A DNA stretch of 64,000 nt from Opisthorchis felineus (GCA_004794785.1 SJOL01005755.1:281661-345660); one strand, 5' to 3'; numbered from the stretch's first letter, positions 1 through 13,100 are shown. Numbers and translations are program-made. The notes: generated by a model not told the origin, from the letters alone.

Positions 1-3000
1 AAGTTCTAAGCTTGGGAAGACGAGGGAATGGGATGAGTTCAGGAAAGCATGGTGAGTTTGGGTAGACATCAGATGGGATAATGTGAAATAATATATATAG
101 GGAGAAAGACTTGACATCTACCGCTATTAGGGTGGTGACAGTGAGTGATTATATGATATAGGATAGGAATGGAGTTGCGCTTAGTCAACTAGCCCCCAAG
201 CAAGGGTTGGGTTCGCTAACACATGATAGTGAAATACGAGAGATTTAGTGAAAACCGGTATAAGCACGCAGAGAGGTAGTTTGGTTGGGGAAATCAGAAG
301 TATAAGGACTGACGAGGGGGAACTTCCAAGATGATGGGCTAGCTTATCGGGTATTTATTACTTGAGTTGGGCAGTACGATAACCGAAGCACTGCTATCGG
401 CTTCAAGTTAACAAGTGGCGCATAGCGAATAAGTAGTCTTTGGGCACTCGTCTTGCACGCTAGTAGCAGGGGGTTAGAAGCCCCTGTTTACATATATTCC
501 TCATTGTATATGTTTACTCCTGGGAAAAAGAGGTGAGTACGCGTGTTTTTCTGGTCGACTAAGTGTGCTTTGGTGCGGTACAACCCCAATTATGACGAAG
601 GCAGCTACAGGTCCGCACGCCGACAAAAGCCATGGGCATCACAGAGCCTTTAGGCTATCCCATCTGTGTTTTTACTCGTTTCTTTTTTCTTTTTTTACAG
701 ACGAAAGCCCAGTTTCTTTTTTTTTCATATGAGGCATTGGGGGCAGCCTTATTTAATAGGATTGTGGAAATTCTGGGGCGGCGGTCTGGTTACAATCGGG
801 CTTAGGCTTGAATGTGCGCGGATGCCGCTTTTCTGAGCTTGTTACGACGTTAACTTCTCGAGCGTTGATTGATTCGGTGATTCCTCAAGCATTGAATCTG
901 CTGGCAGACGATCAGCGGAATCGACGACGCTAGCAAGTTTCTTCCTATGGGTATCGATAATGGCCCTCATCCTGCAACATGGAGGGACGATAACAGGCAA
1001 AGGCTGTCACTTCTGTTTATTTGCTCCTGAACGTGTAAAAACGATCGGCCGGCATTTTGAAACCCGTAACCACCCTCCCTCAAGGAAGTAAAGATTGGAA
1101 CCTTTAATCTCTGTGCGTTGATTTCTAGGTGCATTATCTTCAACCAAGCCGGTTTCTATTCCCTGTTTTTCTGAAACTACGCTTGAAGTTTGTGATTCGT
1201 AAACAGAAGCGAGCCTTTACTGACCTACTAAGCGTCTTCAAAATGTTACCTAGATCAACCAGAGTAAATAATAAGAAGTCCGGTCCAGCTTCAGTTAGAA
1301 AGTGCAATACTCCGGCATTTGATTCCGTGTGAAACTTTTATGAAATAATATAGAGAGTATCGAGAAATAACACAATTTGCCTTCCATAAAGACGGAAAGT
1401 AGCAGAACAGCCCATCCGCTCAAAAGTACAATGTTAAAAGCCTCGTGAAGAATAAGGATATTGAGTTTATGCAGTGTATTCATGTTTAAACTGTCCTGAC
1501 TATGTAATTTAAAAATGGGGTTTAGAACGAATCATTATTACCGGAGATTCGTATATATAGAGTGTTTCTTGCCAACGTCGTGCAAATACGCTGTTTATGT
1601 TTGTGCGGTTGGCAGTAGCAAAGGGCTTGGCTAGGCTGCCGTCAGCAAAGCAGCTCGGAAAGACTTGTCACATGACGCTGGTTTCCGTCAAAAACCATTT
1701 TGAATGCAAATTCAAAGTGCTCTTACAATGGGAACTGGCGAAAGTCCAGTGGTTAAACCTGTTGAGGGCTTTCTGTTCAGCAAACCGTGGGCTATTCAGC
1801 GCTTTTTCGTCCAGTTCCAAGCGATTTTTAAACGCTTGAAGCTTTTGGAATCCTTGTTTGATATCCTGGTATAATCGATTAAGCCGTAAAATGGGAACGC
1901 GTATAGTGATGATCCACAAGGACCCGCCCTTGATCCGCCTCCTTCCTCACTTTTAGTAGACTACAATACAGAGAGATTAAGTTACCCACACTGCGTCTCT
2001 GTGAATGGTAGATGTTGCGGGAAGCTTAAATCTTGGGAATTTATCTTCGACTATATGAATTAACTTCAGAATGGTCTTTAATTTTGAACCTTCGGAGAGC
2101 ACGGAGGGTGCGTCGAGATGGGTTGGCCTAGCGAGTGTTGAGCGTGAGCTTCCGGATGCGCACAAGCTCGGCCACTAAGCCTTTCAAGCCCGGTTGGTAT
2201 TGCTAGTTTTATGTGGTAAAGGCCAACAGAGTTCCCATTCGTCTCTGCATTACATCATTCATCATTGAACATTGACGGCAATACAGCACTAATACCTACT
2301 GGTGCTTGACTGTCATAAAACCTACACAATGGTTTCTTTGGCAGTGAACAGGTCAGCGTTTCACTCAACCATGACTTAGCAAGATCCCATTCACAACACT
2401 GTGCATGCTTTTGAAAACCATGGCTGAAAATAGCATCTCTGAGATTGGCTAAAAGAATGTTCACGAGTCCGGTGAGTAGGTTGCGGGAGCCCGGAACACA
2501 GAAGTATATCAGAAAAAGCTAATGTTGACGTTGGCGAGGCGGCGAAAACTCCGCGACTTGATCAAAACATTCAAAACATTACGAGGGCTGATGTATGCAA
2601 ATTGCTTGAATATATTATTGGCACACTCAAAATCTTCATTCGCGAAATCGCTGCTCTGAACTGGATGAAAAAGTACTTAATGAACACGCGTAGGCGGTTT
2701 TTTCACAAGCGAGATGTTAACCACCTTGAGATGGCAATGGACATAATGGTGAACTGGTTTAAGCAGAAGATAGAAGCTTGCTTACCTGGAGTTCCCGGGG
2801 AGGCATTTAGGTGTGGCAAGTTGAAAGCACAAAATCGTCGTCTGGACGAAACAGTTCACACCACAACACGTCTTTAATACCACACTATTGTTCCCTCCTG
2901 TCCGTAACTGTAGCCCCCAATTTTGGCGTTCCTGTTAGCTGAAAGTGGACTACACTCATTGACACAAGGTATAACATTGTGTTGGCAAGCTCGGCATGTT

Positions 3001-4480
3001 TGGATCTGATGTTTCCCGTAAAATATTTGGTCCTTCCGGATCAACAAATCCTGGGTTTGTAAACATGTGCTTGCAAAATTGCGCCTCACTGTTTTAATAA
3101 AAACATCCTCCGCTGAGATGTGTGCGTCGCGAACCGCGTGAAATGGTGGTCAGTGAGAGGGGTACTTAGAGTAGTCAATCAGTAGTACTGGAAGTAAGTA
3201 GTTGATTTCGAAGTACGAATTTGCTCCTCCAGGCACAGTCAACGTCTACAAGATCGACAAATTAGGCACGGCACTTAGTAATAATTGGCGAAATTCGCTT
3301 AAAATAACGTACAGATTAGGGCTCAAGTTTGTTAATATGGACAAGAATGTTAGGCCTAGATGAGGGGAAGAATGAGCTATCTGCAAAAAATGCATAGAGT
3401 GAATTCACGCTTATTCATCCCGGCAAAGGTAATACTATGGTGCAATCACTAACGTGATAAACTTACCCACACTCTTTAGGGGAACGCAAAATTTCCGGCA
3501 CCCCCTGATTGACAGCAATATATCACGACGTGACGTGCAAGAAGGTGTTCCCTTGCCGTGGTGGTGTCAAAATCTGAAGTACTTTTACTTCACAACTTAA
3601 GGGACAAAAACGCTGGTCCGAGAAATCCTGACGCGCAACTTCTCTCGCTGCAATGTTTTTGTAGCTTTCATTTGCGATTCTCTTTGAAAGTGCATTAAAA
3701 CATATTTTGTACGCATTTCAACAACGTTAGTTGAAGGCGCCTGTAGGTTTAACGGTAGTCTATACGATGGGAGACCACCTGGCAACTTCATTGAAGGTAA
3801 TGTGTAAGTGGAAAGGGAAAACACGCCCGCTTGATGTGGCATTCCAAGCCCTTATTGATTTCTTAGTGGACTAACAGATACTTGCATTTTGCTCCAGGGT
3901 AGAGCCTAAGCGGGAGAGACGTGATTGTGCCCATTGAGTCATTCGGCTATCAGCGTTACCACAGACAAGCTAGCTCGCCTTTTGGGGCTTTCGGTCCGAC
4001 CAAGAGAAGAGCTCATTCTGCGAAAACGCTGGTTGCCAACAAGCAAAAGAGGACTTAAAACAATGGATTACGAGGTAAGTAGGACTGCCTTAGGATTCTC
4101 AGTGAATTTGTAGGTAAAACCTGATTGTGTACAGCTTCTGGTAATTATTCAACTGCTTCCATTTGTGCCGTAAGTATGCTGTCTCAAAATGTTTTTTTTC
4201 ACGAGGGGTGTATCAGATAGGAGAGACTTGATCTCCAGAACCTTAAACCGACGAGTGATCAGCATTTGATCCGTCTTCTCATAGGGATAGCACAGCTGCC
4301 GATTTAATGAGGGATTTGGTACGCAGGGTAACTTGAATTATTGGAAAGGTTATGCGTACATTGATAAACACGTTTCGTCAGTTTTCGGATTATAGTTAGA
4401 GAAGCTTTTGGTGATAGAATAGATTATAATTGCTGAGCTGGCAATTAGGGCACAAAAGACAGCATTTCGCCGAAACTTTT
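1..4480. other. Intergenic DNA, no gene recognised
   Basis: Open frames here are short and in both directions. None combines a recognisable family motif with splice sites. The stretch includes T-rich runs near 685-730 but no tandem array or retroelement motif that I can name. It could hold unrecognised old repeats. Confidence 0.5.
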
Positions 4481-4899
4481 GTTGATTACGCCAGTGATCT
4501 GCATGGTAAACGATGAAAAAGCAAATGAAAACACAACCAATTACGCCGATACTGAACAACGACTTTCCATGTATACTTCCAACCCTTGCAGCTCCAGGGG
4601 TCGCTCAATTGAGTCACACCACCAGCCGGTCCACGTCGGCTACAACGACAGATGGTGCTCTTCAGTGTGGTCTTCGCACAAGATTGGAGCAGTGTGACCC
4701 CTCAACGGTACAGAGCGGTGTCTACCAAAGGCTGATGAAGGCAAATAAGGATTCACTGTTATATATGTTGTACCTGACAGAGCTTAAGGAGGCAAGGCTA
4801 ATGCTGATGACGCGATTTCATTTGAAGTTCAACGGGCTACTCCATGCAAAACAGAAGAAGTTGAATCCCTAAGGGCCATCCGTGTGGGCAATAAGGGAG

Positions 4900-6690
4900 A
4901 AGCCGCAAGATATCTGAGGCCATTGATGGCGACATCAGGCTCCACAAAATAGACTTTTTCTTCGCTTTCTCGAGATCGCGGGCTTTTAGCCACACCATAA
5001 ATCTAGCACCCAAGGAAACTGGGTCGCAGTAACATGCGGCGATATGATTGGAAAGGCGCTGAACGCGACATTCTTGATTTTTTGGAGGTGAGAGCAAAAC
5101 TGGCGCAAGGCCTTGCCGCCACGGTAACCAACCCTCGGCTCCCGCCAAGTCTACACATGCTAATGTGGTTAGTTTATCATGAAAGTGAGGTGATTCATAG
5201 GGATAGATCAGAATTATCCAGGCTGACATCAATGGGCTAGTTGGGGCATGGCTGAAGGGCGAGCGAGGTGGCTCAACCTGGAACTTCCGGGTTACCATTG
5301 CTCTAGGTTTGACGGATGGTCCGGAAGAGGTCAAGGTGTGATGCTATACGTGATTGTAACTACAAAAAACGCGCTCAGACATCGAAAAAATTACGGTTGG
5401 TTTATTGGGGGTGGTCGCTTGTCAAGTAGCTACATCAGGAGCAGGCTGCACGTTGATGAGCATCTTCTACCGAAGTCCGAAAATCCGCGAAATCAAATCA
5501 ATTGGACTGTTCCGGGACACTATTAACAACTAGAGTCACGTGGTAACGGGGACGCTGCAACAAATTCAATAATGGCCAGAGTAATCCGCCAGATGGTCAG
5601 GCCCTTGTTAGCGCATGGCTTTGTCCTTGGATGATGAGTGCTCAGCCATTCGGTGCATTCTCTAGCAGAGTCGGCTTAACCTGCAACTAACAGAGGCTGA
5701 TGGCGATCTGCATTACCTGGAATTCTATTAGGCGCTGGTATCAAGTGGCTAAATGAAACGGGAGGTATACATGCAGCCGGCCGGTTTATCCTTGGGAGCA
5801 ACCATCTTGACACTCAATGTTTGCGGACCAAATTTTCAGAAGATCAGTTGGCCCAGATGATGTCATGGGACCTGCGGGGAATGAAGATCACGACGTAGTG
5901 TGGATCACATCCAGAGAAAAATTTAGAATCTGCAGCACAGATATTTGGAGAGAATAATGCAGCAGTCGCAATAAGAAGCGCGCCACCGATGAACAGGGAA
6001 ATGAGGAGGAGACAACAAATGTAGTTTGTTTGCGAGAAGAACGACAAATCATGCACCAACAAAAGACGCATGTAAATTCAGGGCAAGCGTAGTAGGCCGA
6101 AGCCAGATGAGCAAGAAGCTTATGAGCCCCGGTTGATCGAAAGCGGTAAGAAATGGCCTAACTGGGTTTGCCGCACATCAGTCGGAGACTGTAGAAGGCG
6201 GATTGGCTGTGACGGTCGATCGGATGGCTGTTGCCGAACTTAACAACTGACTTGCGCGTGTTTCATCACTGTTTGAGGGAACACCCGTTCGCAGATGAGT
6301 AAGCCGGCGAGCCGCTTACATTTATGTGTGTACGACATCATAACTCAGGAGACAAGACAGAAAGTAAGTGCTCTATGCTGAACCATATTTCTCCTCATAG
6401 CTGGCACCGGAGCCTCTCAACCCCCGGAACACGGGGGAACAGACGACAGTTGTTTTTGACCGATCGGTGAGATCAAGCACTCTTCTCCCGTCGGTGTGGA
6501 AGAACGTTGTTATCAAACCATTCTACAGAGGAATCGAGGAAAGTAGCCTTACCACCTATCGAACAGTCAGCTTGATCCTGGTCATTGGGGAAGACTTAAA
6601 AAATGAGCAAAGCCACCACTACAGGAGCATTTTACAACAAATATGTGAAATCAGTGAAGCAGCCTGCATTTGTGCCTAAAATATTTTAAT
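4900..6690 (+). mobile_element. Heavily decayed CR1-like LINE remnant
   Basis: Two islands on the + strand resemble CR1/Jockey-type ORF2. At about 5265-5370 the reading LNLELPGYHCSRF, then GRGQGVMLYVI, matches the endonuclease segment usually seen as 'PGY..FR.DR..RGGGVALYV'. At about 6480-6610 the reading LPSVWKNVVIKPFY, then YRTVSLILVIG, matches the start of the reverse transcriptase (usual form 'P..WK.A.V.PI.K', 'YRPVSLTSV.GK'). The two pieces are in the same order as in an intact element, with stops and frameshifts everywhere and no catalytic palm motif found. The boundaries are estimates. Confidence 0.5.
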
Positions 6691-7459
6691 TTGCGGGCTT
6701 GCCGCCAGCGTGCAGAAGCAGTGTTAAGTAGACAGATTTGTCAAATGTTTCTCGCCTAAATATGCTTAGGTAAGGGCATTCAATAAAATACAGCACAGCA
6801 CTGCTTCAAGGAAAGAATTTCTGGTTACCAGTAAACATACTGGACGCCCGAATTCCCATAAGACCACCATCAGATCGTCCAGATGCCCGGACCTCTTTCT
6901 AAACGATAATTTGCTGAAGCAAGATGCCACGAGGATTGGCAGTACAGCCATCTCTGTTCAAAATTTGTGTAAATCGGCTGCGTAAAAAGTTAGGCAAATC
7001 TTCAAAAGCTCCACTGACGACTTGAAGACTTGCCGTCGTATCCCGGCGTACAGAGATGAGAGATCTCCCCGGGAAACTTGGGGTAGAGCAGAAGATTGGA
7101 CTGGGAAGGCTAACTGCCGGTGAACACAGATTAATATCAGCTTCTATCGACGGGCAGAAGGCCGAGGTCTACTTCGTGTTTCAGAAGCGATGGACTGGTA
7201 CCACGAATTCATGGATTCATAGATTCACGGATTCACGAATTGAAAATCAGGCTCCAGGATTTCGCCTAGGTTTCCCGGGTCGGTTGGCAAAGCCTTGTTC
7301 AAACAGGGCATAAGTAAGTACTAGGTCTCCTCGGAGTCGAAGACACTCCAGGAGAAAGAGGTCAAGCACCGCGAGACGCGGTTCATAGTCCACGGATGCA
7401 AGGCCAGGAAGCATTTACGTAGCGGCTCGTTGGACACGCTCAATGAGGGTTACGTCTTC

Positions 7460-8620
7460 TTTGCGTCCTGAGTAGACAACTTGGTTAGCTTATTCAACAA
7501 GCAGTCTGTCGTGGGCCCCATAGAGTCTGGAAGCCCATGCGGGTAATACGGGAGAAGGTGCACCGAATCATCCGTAGAACGGCAAATACTTTTGAACCGA
7601 TTTCTCATGTTGCAGTGATAAGGACATGTTTGAAGAGAGCCAGATACCAAAATTCCTTTTAAAATTCATCCTCTTGATGTCTTCTGGTCCATTCTCAACA
7701 TGCACAACAAAGGCGTTCGCTGAGTCCCCTCTGAATGACATATGGACGCACTTTTCGTCATTCAGAGGAAGGTGCCAGTCCAACGGCTACTCCTCCCCGG
7801 CGTATACACTAATTTGGAGGGCACTGGAATTGGTACTCCAGGATTTCAAGTCGTCTGCAAAAAGTAGGCATGGACGTGCAAGAACATCTGGAAGGTTGTT
7901 GACGTATATCGGAAACAGAAGTGGTCCCAGAACAGAGCCTTGAGTAACTCCAATTGTTACCGGCGCCGGAGAAGAGTGGATCCAGCCTACTTTCACTCGG
8001 AATGTCCTGTCTGACAAAAACGCCTTATTCCAGCGTAGAATTTCCCTTTGAATCCCGTGAGACTTGAGTTTGTAGAGCAGCGAACGTGTGGGACTCGTTC
8101 GAATGCTTCCGAGAAGTCAAAAATATGGCATCCGATATGAGTTCATCTCCTTAGCTTGGGTTAAGCTGCCCATTAATACGTGTGTGTTTGTCATGCAAGA
8201 ACGGTTTTGAAGGAATCTGTGTCGAACTGGTGATAGTAAGTTGTTGGTAGCAAAGTGATCTAGAATGGCCCGCTTCAGAGTGCGTTCCATCACCTTGCAC
8301 GGTACACTTGTGAGGCTAATAGGCTTGTAGCTGCCGTGCGACAGTCGGTAACCAGTTTTGTAGATTGGCGTGACAAGCACTTCCTTCCAAGCAGAGGGAA
8401 GGTTAACTTCGTCGAGCGACTGATGAAACACCAGGTAAAAGTGATCTGTCAGTGTGAACGACGTTTCCTTAAGGATCCGTGGATAGACTTCGTCAGGTCC
8501 CAAAGTGCAGAACGGGTTTGGCTTGTGCAAGAGTTGGCGAACGCCCTTTTTCGCGAAGACCAGGTTGGTTAGACGCCGTTCGTAGTTAAGCCTTGACAAG
8601 ATTGGGTGTGACGAGGTCAC
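7460..8620 (-). pseudogene. CR1-like reverse transcriptase, broken
   Basis: RT blocks appear in the right order on the - strand. At 8117-8620 are GPDEVYPRILKE, then LPSAWKEVLVTPIYK, then YKPISLTSVPCKVMER. At 7787-8017 are [12 protein letters not shown] (block with the GxxLGPLLF turn) and LLFADDLK, which holds the catalytic FADD. Downstream at 7568-7783 are HLPLNDEKCVHMSF and the C-terminal thumb-like block. The domain would copy the element RNA at a nicked target. Frame changes between 8117 and 8017 and again near 7650 show it is non-functional. Confidence 0.8.
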
Positions 8621-9401
8621 TGGGGTAGAACCCAGGCCTGCATAGTGTTCTCTGTGTGTGTTCTCTGGGATACCACTATTGGGTTACTGGTGGGTTCCCC
8701 GTTCCTGTACCTCAAGGAGAACGTGGAGGGATGGTGTTTGACCTGCGCGGTATCTGGTTGGTTTGACGGCATGTTGGGTTCAAGCGCTCTATTCAACGAC
8801 CTTGGTCGGCGCCGCTTCAACATTTCCACTAGACCCGACGCGTTACAGCTCCATCCAGGGGGCCTCGGAGGTGTTATAATCACCCACCAGCAAGAGATGT
8901 GGGAAGTGGTAGCCGGTGGAGAGTTGCTCAAGGTTTCGTATGAGAAATTGGTCATCTTTCGGAGGACTCGAGGGGCAACAGCAGACCACACTGAGAAGAA
9001 GGGAATAGGGATTTAGATCCACAGTGCGTTGCAAAAAGTTGCACGGATGGTATTGGAGAGGACAATCGGGATGGACATGGCCGCATGTAAATGTAAAGCA
9101 ACCCCACTAGCCCCCCTCGTTTTGAGTCAGCTAAAAAAATAAAGTATCCTTCTATATAGAACTCTGCGTCAGAGACATCTGGTGTGAGCCAGGTTTCTAT
9201 GAGCGCGATTACGGACGGCTGTTCAAGGCAAGCTGACTGCTTAATATCGTGAAGATTGTTGAAAAGACTGAGGCAGTTTGTGGACAAGCATTTCAACACT
9301 TTTTTCTGCTGCTCCCGGAGGTGGGGAGCCAAGAGGTTCGCTGCCAGGAAGGTTAGCAGATTTATTATCCGTATTCCGGGTTTGAGTCCTAGACACCACA
9401 C
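8617..9401 (-). pseudogene. CR1-like APE endonuclease, broken
   Basis: On the - strand the reading KCLSTNCLSLFNNLHDI, then EQPSVIALIETWLTPDVSDAEF and KRGGLVGLLYIY (about 9095-9305), fits the N-terminal half of the LINE endonuclease (catalytic Asn, the Glu of the ETWL block). LLVGDYN at about 8870-8895 matches the GDFN block that holds catalytic residues. The domain nicks target DNA in the family. At least one frame change separates the two halves. It lies directly upstream of the RT, as in CR1 ORF2. Confidence 0.75.
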
Positions 9402-9688
9402 TTGTCTGCTTTCTGTATTGGTGGTTTCGAGGGCTACTTTTCATTTGCAGGTTTTTCACTCATTGGGAGAGCGGTTTGCGAACACCTTTTAACATTGCGG
9501 GACGTAGTTTTTCCGCTGCTATTTGCAGCTCATTCAATATCACCTTTTGGAAGACTAGGTTTGCTGTTGTTCGAGGATTTAGGGCAAACGTGCGTCTGTT
9601 TGGCTTTTGGACGTTTTGGCGCTGTTAGAACGATAAGGTGTCTCTGTGAGGCCCTGTGCTTTGGGTTATAGCTCCAAAAAGCGTAAAT

Positions 9689-11220
9689 TTAGGTAGCGCT
9701 CCCATGAGGCTCGTTTTCGCAGAAGCTAGCCAACAGCTTCCTGATTTGGCGAAGTTTATGTGGTTTGGTTGACCGCGGTCGCTTTTCTTTCGTGTTTGTG
9801 TGGACTCCCGAGTCGCCCGCGATCAGTGTGGCCAACTGGGTGTACGAAGGAATTTCCGGTCCGTTATTGTCGGGCTTGTGGCTTTGGCTGTCGGGGCCAT
9901 GGACGACGACTGTGCCCACATTCGGAGAGGCCGATTTTGACGGAGTGGAGCTGGAGACTGGCAGGTTCACATTCTCAGCGGCTGTAGGGTTCTTGTAGCA
10001 TTCCCCGATGTCGAGGTCAATGCTTGTGGTTGATTTGTTGGTAGGCTTCGCCGCTCGTCTCCTCACATATGGCCCAGTCCAGCTCAGAAGCTGTGACCTG
10101 GGCGTGAAATTTACTGCTGCGCCTTTATCGTCAGCTACGGAAATAGGCGATGATAGCTCTACGTACTTTGGACACTGCGTCCATGTGGGGCTTGCCTTCT
10201 CCCGAGCATCGCTGACTTTGGTAGTCGAGGGGTCTGCAGTGGTTGAGTAGAAGCTGCAACCCGGAGTCGCGGCCGACTACGTCGGTGCGCTTTCAAGAGC
10301 ACAAGGGGCCATAACTTCCATCGGTTTGGCCATACGTTTCGGGATAGTCTGAACTTGAGCCAAGCGGAATTCTGTTTCGTGCCTGTTCTCTGGTACTTCT
10401 GCTGCCCAGCTTTCGCGCATCAAGAGGGTGACCCTGGGATATACGCTTGATCGTTGGATAAGCCTTCTGAATGCTAACATTCCTCTCCAGGATCTTCTGT
10501 ACGGCAGGTGGGGAGGAAGGGGTGACTAAAAGCCCAATGGTTCGCCTGCTTCCCTTTCATCGCAACCTCTCTGCGTGAAGCGATCTGCGTTCAGGCTTTG
10601 TGAGGAGACAGCCAAGGAGCGACTCTGCCAGTTTCGTTGGTGATCAGCTTGCTCTCCCTCATGCCGCTGCCCACTAAGGACGCCGTGGCGGTCTTGTTCA
10701 CCACATCGGAGATCTGGATGACCTTCATTGCAACCAACGGACCCGTGGTGGATAGCGCTATGTACTCGTTCAGGAAAGAAAGTTCGTTATCAACTTTCGT
10801 CCAGGTAGCTGTGTTCTTCGTGCTTGAACGGACATTATTTCGGGTCTTGAGAGCACGGAGGCTCGCGGTTGTAGGATCGCTATTCGTTGCGTATGGTCCG
10901 ATTTTGGTCCTTGGCTTGCTCTTCTGCCAAGCATGGCACACTGGAAGGCAATGTAGTTTGAGAAGCTCTTCAATAGAGATAAAGGAAGATAGCTGAAGCT
11001 GACTCCATAAAGTTCCGGAGGCGGTTCCCACAGGGTCGTGCCAGAATTTTCGTGATGTAGCGAAACGCCGAACTGGAAATGCTCGATTCTGATACGCTCT
11101 TGTTCTGACCAATAGGGCCTACCTCCTTCTTTCGGTCCGTAGCTGGTTCGTGACGCGTTTTTGCTGCCCGGTTTTTTCTAGTGCCTCGTCTCCTAAACCA
11201 GGCAAACATGACGATCACTC
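9689..11220 (-). pseudogene. Probable ORF1 (gag-like) region of the CR1 element
   Basis: Upstream of the endonuclease on the - strand are open frames of 125 codons (9689-10066), 67 codons (10277-10480) and 173 codons (10591-11112). They are rich in Arg, Lys, Ser and Thr and have no motif that I recognise with certainty. Their place directly 5' of an endonuclease-RT ORF, on the same strand, makes a decayed ORF1 the best reading. ORF1 proteins of this group usually bind RNA. No zinc knuckle is clear, so the identification rests on position. Confidence 0.45.
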
Positions 11221-11449
11221 GGAGGCATTCGTAGAGGCCTAGAAACCCAGGATGAGAAAGGTATAAACTTTGACCCGCCTGTCTTTCAGGTAGAATATCC
11301 GTTCTGGCTGTGTTGTTATGCCACTAATGGTTGCGGATCTAAATTGACCGTCGGATGCACGTCTAAGATATAGCTCCCAGACCCGGAAGTGCGAGTCGTG
11401 ATCAGGAGCGGTCTATCATAGACACTTGTAATTTCGCCAGCTGGCTACC

Positions 11450-13100
11450 TTGATGAACAGAAACGGGGAACCCATAGGTGACAGTGATTTCTGAAGCCTG
11501 CTGAGAACACCATGCAGGCCTGTGATTTGTCCCACTGACCTCATTACATCCGGTCTTAGCAATGCGTAACTACGGACATCTAACCATCTAGATCTTCATG
11601 CGGGAGAATGTTCAACTCTTGCTCAAGACAAACCCTTCAGTGCGTCGTGGTCAATTGAGGTCCATCCAAGAGTCCAGAAGGAAGCATTGCTCACATTAGC
11701 AAAGAATTTCTACCTGAATTTTCATCATTCGCTCAAAGAAGGCAGCCTTTCCTTTGCTTGGAAGGAAGCGACTGTCACGCCAGTCTACAAATCTGGTGAC
11801 CGCTTATATCCCAGGACTATTAGCCTCTCTAGCATACTGTGCAGGGTGATGGGACCCATTCTGAAGCGGGTCATTTTGACTTATTTCGGTGCCACCAACT
11901 TGATATCCTCAGCGCATCACGGATTCCTCCCTAACCATTCTTTCGTGACGAACATGCTCGTTTTCATGGAGAGTCTAACGCAACCCAAGGACGAAGGGTG
12001 CCATATTTTTTTAACTCTCAAAAGTATCCCATCGAATTCCACCCGTTCCACTGCTCCACTAACTCGAGACTCATGGAATTAAAGATGAAATTCTACACTG
12101 GACCAAGGCCTCCCTTCCTAGTAGAACGTCCCGAGTGAAAGTAGGATCGAAGTACACATCTGCACCGTTCTGCATTAGAATTCTTCAAGGCCCCGTCTTT
12201 CGGATCTACGTCAACAACCTCCCAGTTCAAGTTCATATCTACTTTTCGTGGACGACCTGAAGTTTTGGAGCTCCAATACCAGCTCACTCCAAATTGATAT
12301 AGACACCGCAAAGCAGTGGTCACTGGACTGGCACTTTCCTCTGAGTGACAAAAAGTGCGTCCATATCACGAGCTGCTACGAAGGTGGTTGCGGGCCTCAA
12401 ATCCATTGATTATGAAACGCGTATCGGGATGCTTGCACTCTTTTCCCTAGAGTATCGTCGTCTCCGAGGGGACCTAGTATTTGTGCCTTGTTCAAACAAG
12501 GTTTAGCTGGGCGAGATGGCCGAAGTGGTTAGGGGCGAGATGGCCGAAGTGGTTAGAGCGCGAATTTACTGACCTGAAGGTCCGTGGTTCGAACCCGACC
12601 TCTGCCTCTCGACTTCCCCTGTCTAGGCTTGGGCAACCTGGCAGTATCCCAGCCCTCGTGCTTCCTTCTGGTAGCATGGCAGTTAGGCACCGAAAGGGTG
12701 CTACAGCTGAACGATTTTTTTTAGCTGACATTTTTCACCGTTGATCCAACTAATAAACGGCGAGGACATGGTAAAAAGATTTTGAAGCTCAGAGCGCACA
12801 CTTTTACTAGACCACAATCCTTCTCATTTCGGGTTGTTGGTGCGTGGAATAACCTCCCTCCGACGGTTGTTCAAGCTGCATCTAGGACCCAGTTCAAAGC
12901 ACTTTGGGGTGCTCTTTTATGTGAGTCCACGCGCTGACAGCCTTACTCGCCCGCGCTAAGAACCAGAAGAGTGGTGCTACACCTTTTTTTCGCCTGTGCC
13001 TTTCAGGTGAACGGAAGCCGCTAAACGACTAGAACAGGCCCGACCCGGGAAACTTGGGCAAAAGCCTCGATCCTGTGTACCAATCCGTGAATCCGTGATC
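11450..13100 (+). mobile_element. 5'-truncated CR1-like LINE copy, split by a SINE
   Basis: This is a second copy of the family seen at 7.2-9 kb, on the opposite strand. Matching landmarks are HPRVQKEALL, FAWKEATVTPVYKSGDR and SLSSILCRVMGPILKR (11,660-11,870), LFVDDLKFWSSNTSSLQID (about 12,240-12,300, where the FADD box has become FVDD) and DYETRIGML. After the SINE comes RRGHGKKILKL...VVGAWNNLPPTV (12,755-12,870), the C-terminal block typical of CR1. The 3' tail with AATCCGTG units ends near 13,097. The palm Phe/Ala box change and several frameshifts show it is dead. The 5' end near 11,450 is where similarity to the other copy stops. Confidence 0.75.
12510..12719 (+). mobile_element. tRNA-derived SINE, copy 1, with duplicated head
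   Basis: The head is tRNA-like. Box A (TGGCCGAAGTGG) and box B (GGTTCGAACCC) match RNA polymerase III internal promoter consensus. A unique body (CTTGGGCAACCTGGCAGTAT ...) and a T-run follow. The target duplication TTTAGCTG is present at 12,502-12,509 and 12,720-12,727. The first 24 bases of the head are tandemly duplicated (12,511-12,534 and 12,535-12,558), so there are two box-A motifs. It sits inside the CR1 copy, in codons that would otherwise read on from CALFKQG to LADIF. Confidence 0.9.

Larger units (their letters stand above)
7205..11240 (-). mobile_element. CR1-like non-LTR retrotransposon, inactive (ORF1 + endonuclease + RT)
   Basis: Reading the - strand from high to low coordinates gives a gag-like ORF1 region, an APE-type endonuclease, a reverse transcriptase and a 3' tail. 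The tail near 7205-7240 is a short run of imperfect GTGAATCC-like units. Stops and frameshifts break every domain, so the element is dead. After the RT C-terminal block (ERVQRAAT, RRNPGA-type end) the sequence jumps directly to the 3' untranslated part. The C-terminal RGHGKK...WNNLPP segment present in the + strand copy at 12.7-12.9 kb is missing, which points to an internal deletion. The 5' limit is approximate. Confidence 0.8.

Noticed and set aside
4837..5334. A 165-codon open frame on the - strand
   Set aside because: No motif, no splice context, and it overlaps a + strand region with LINE endonuclease similarity. Likely chance.
10637..10996. A 119-codon + strand open frame
   Set aside because: It is antisense to the CR1 ORF1 region and has no motif.
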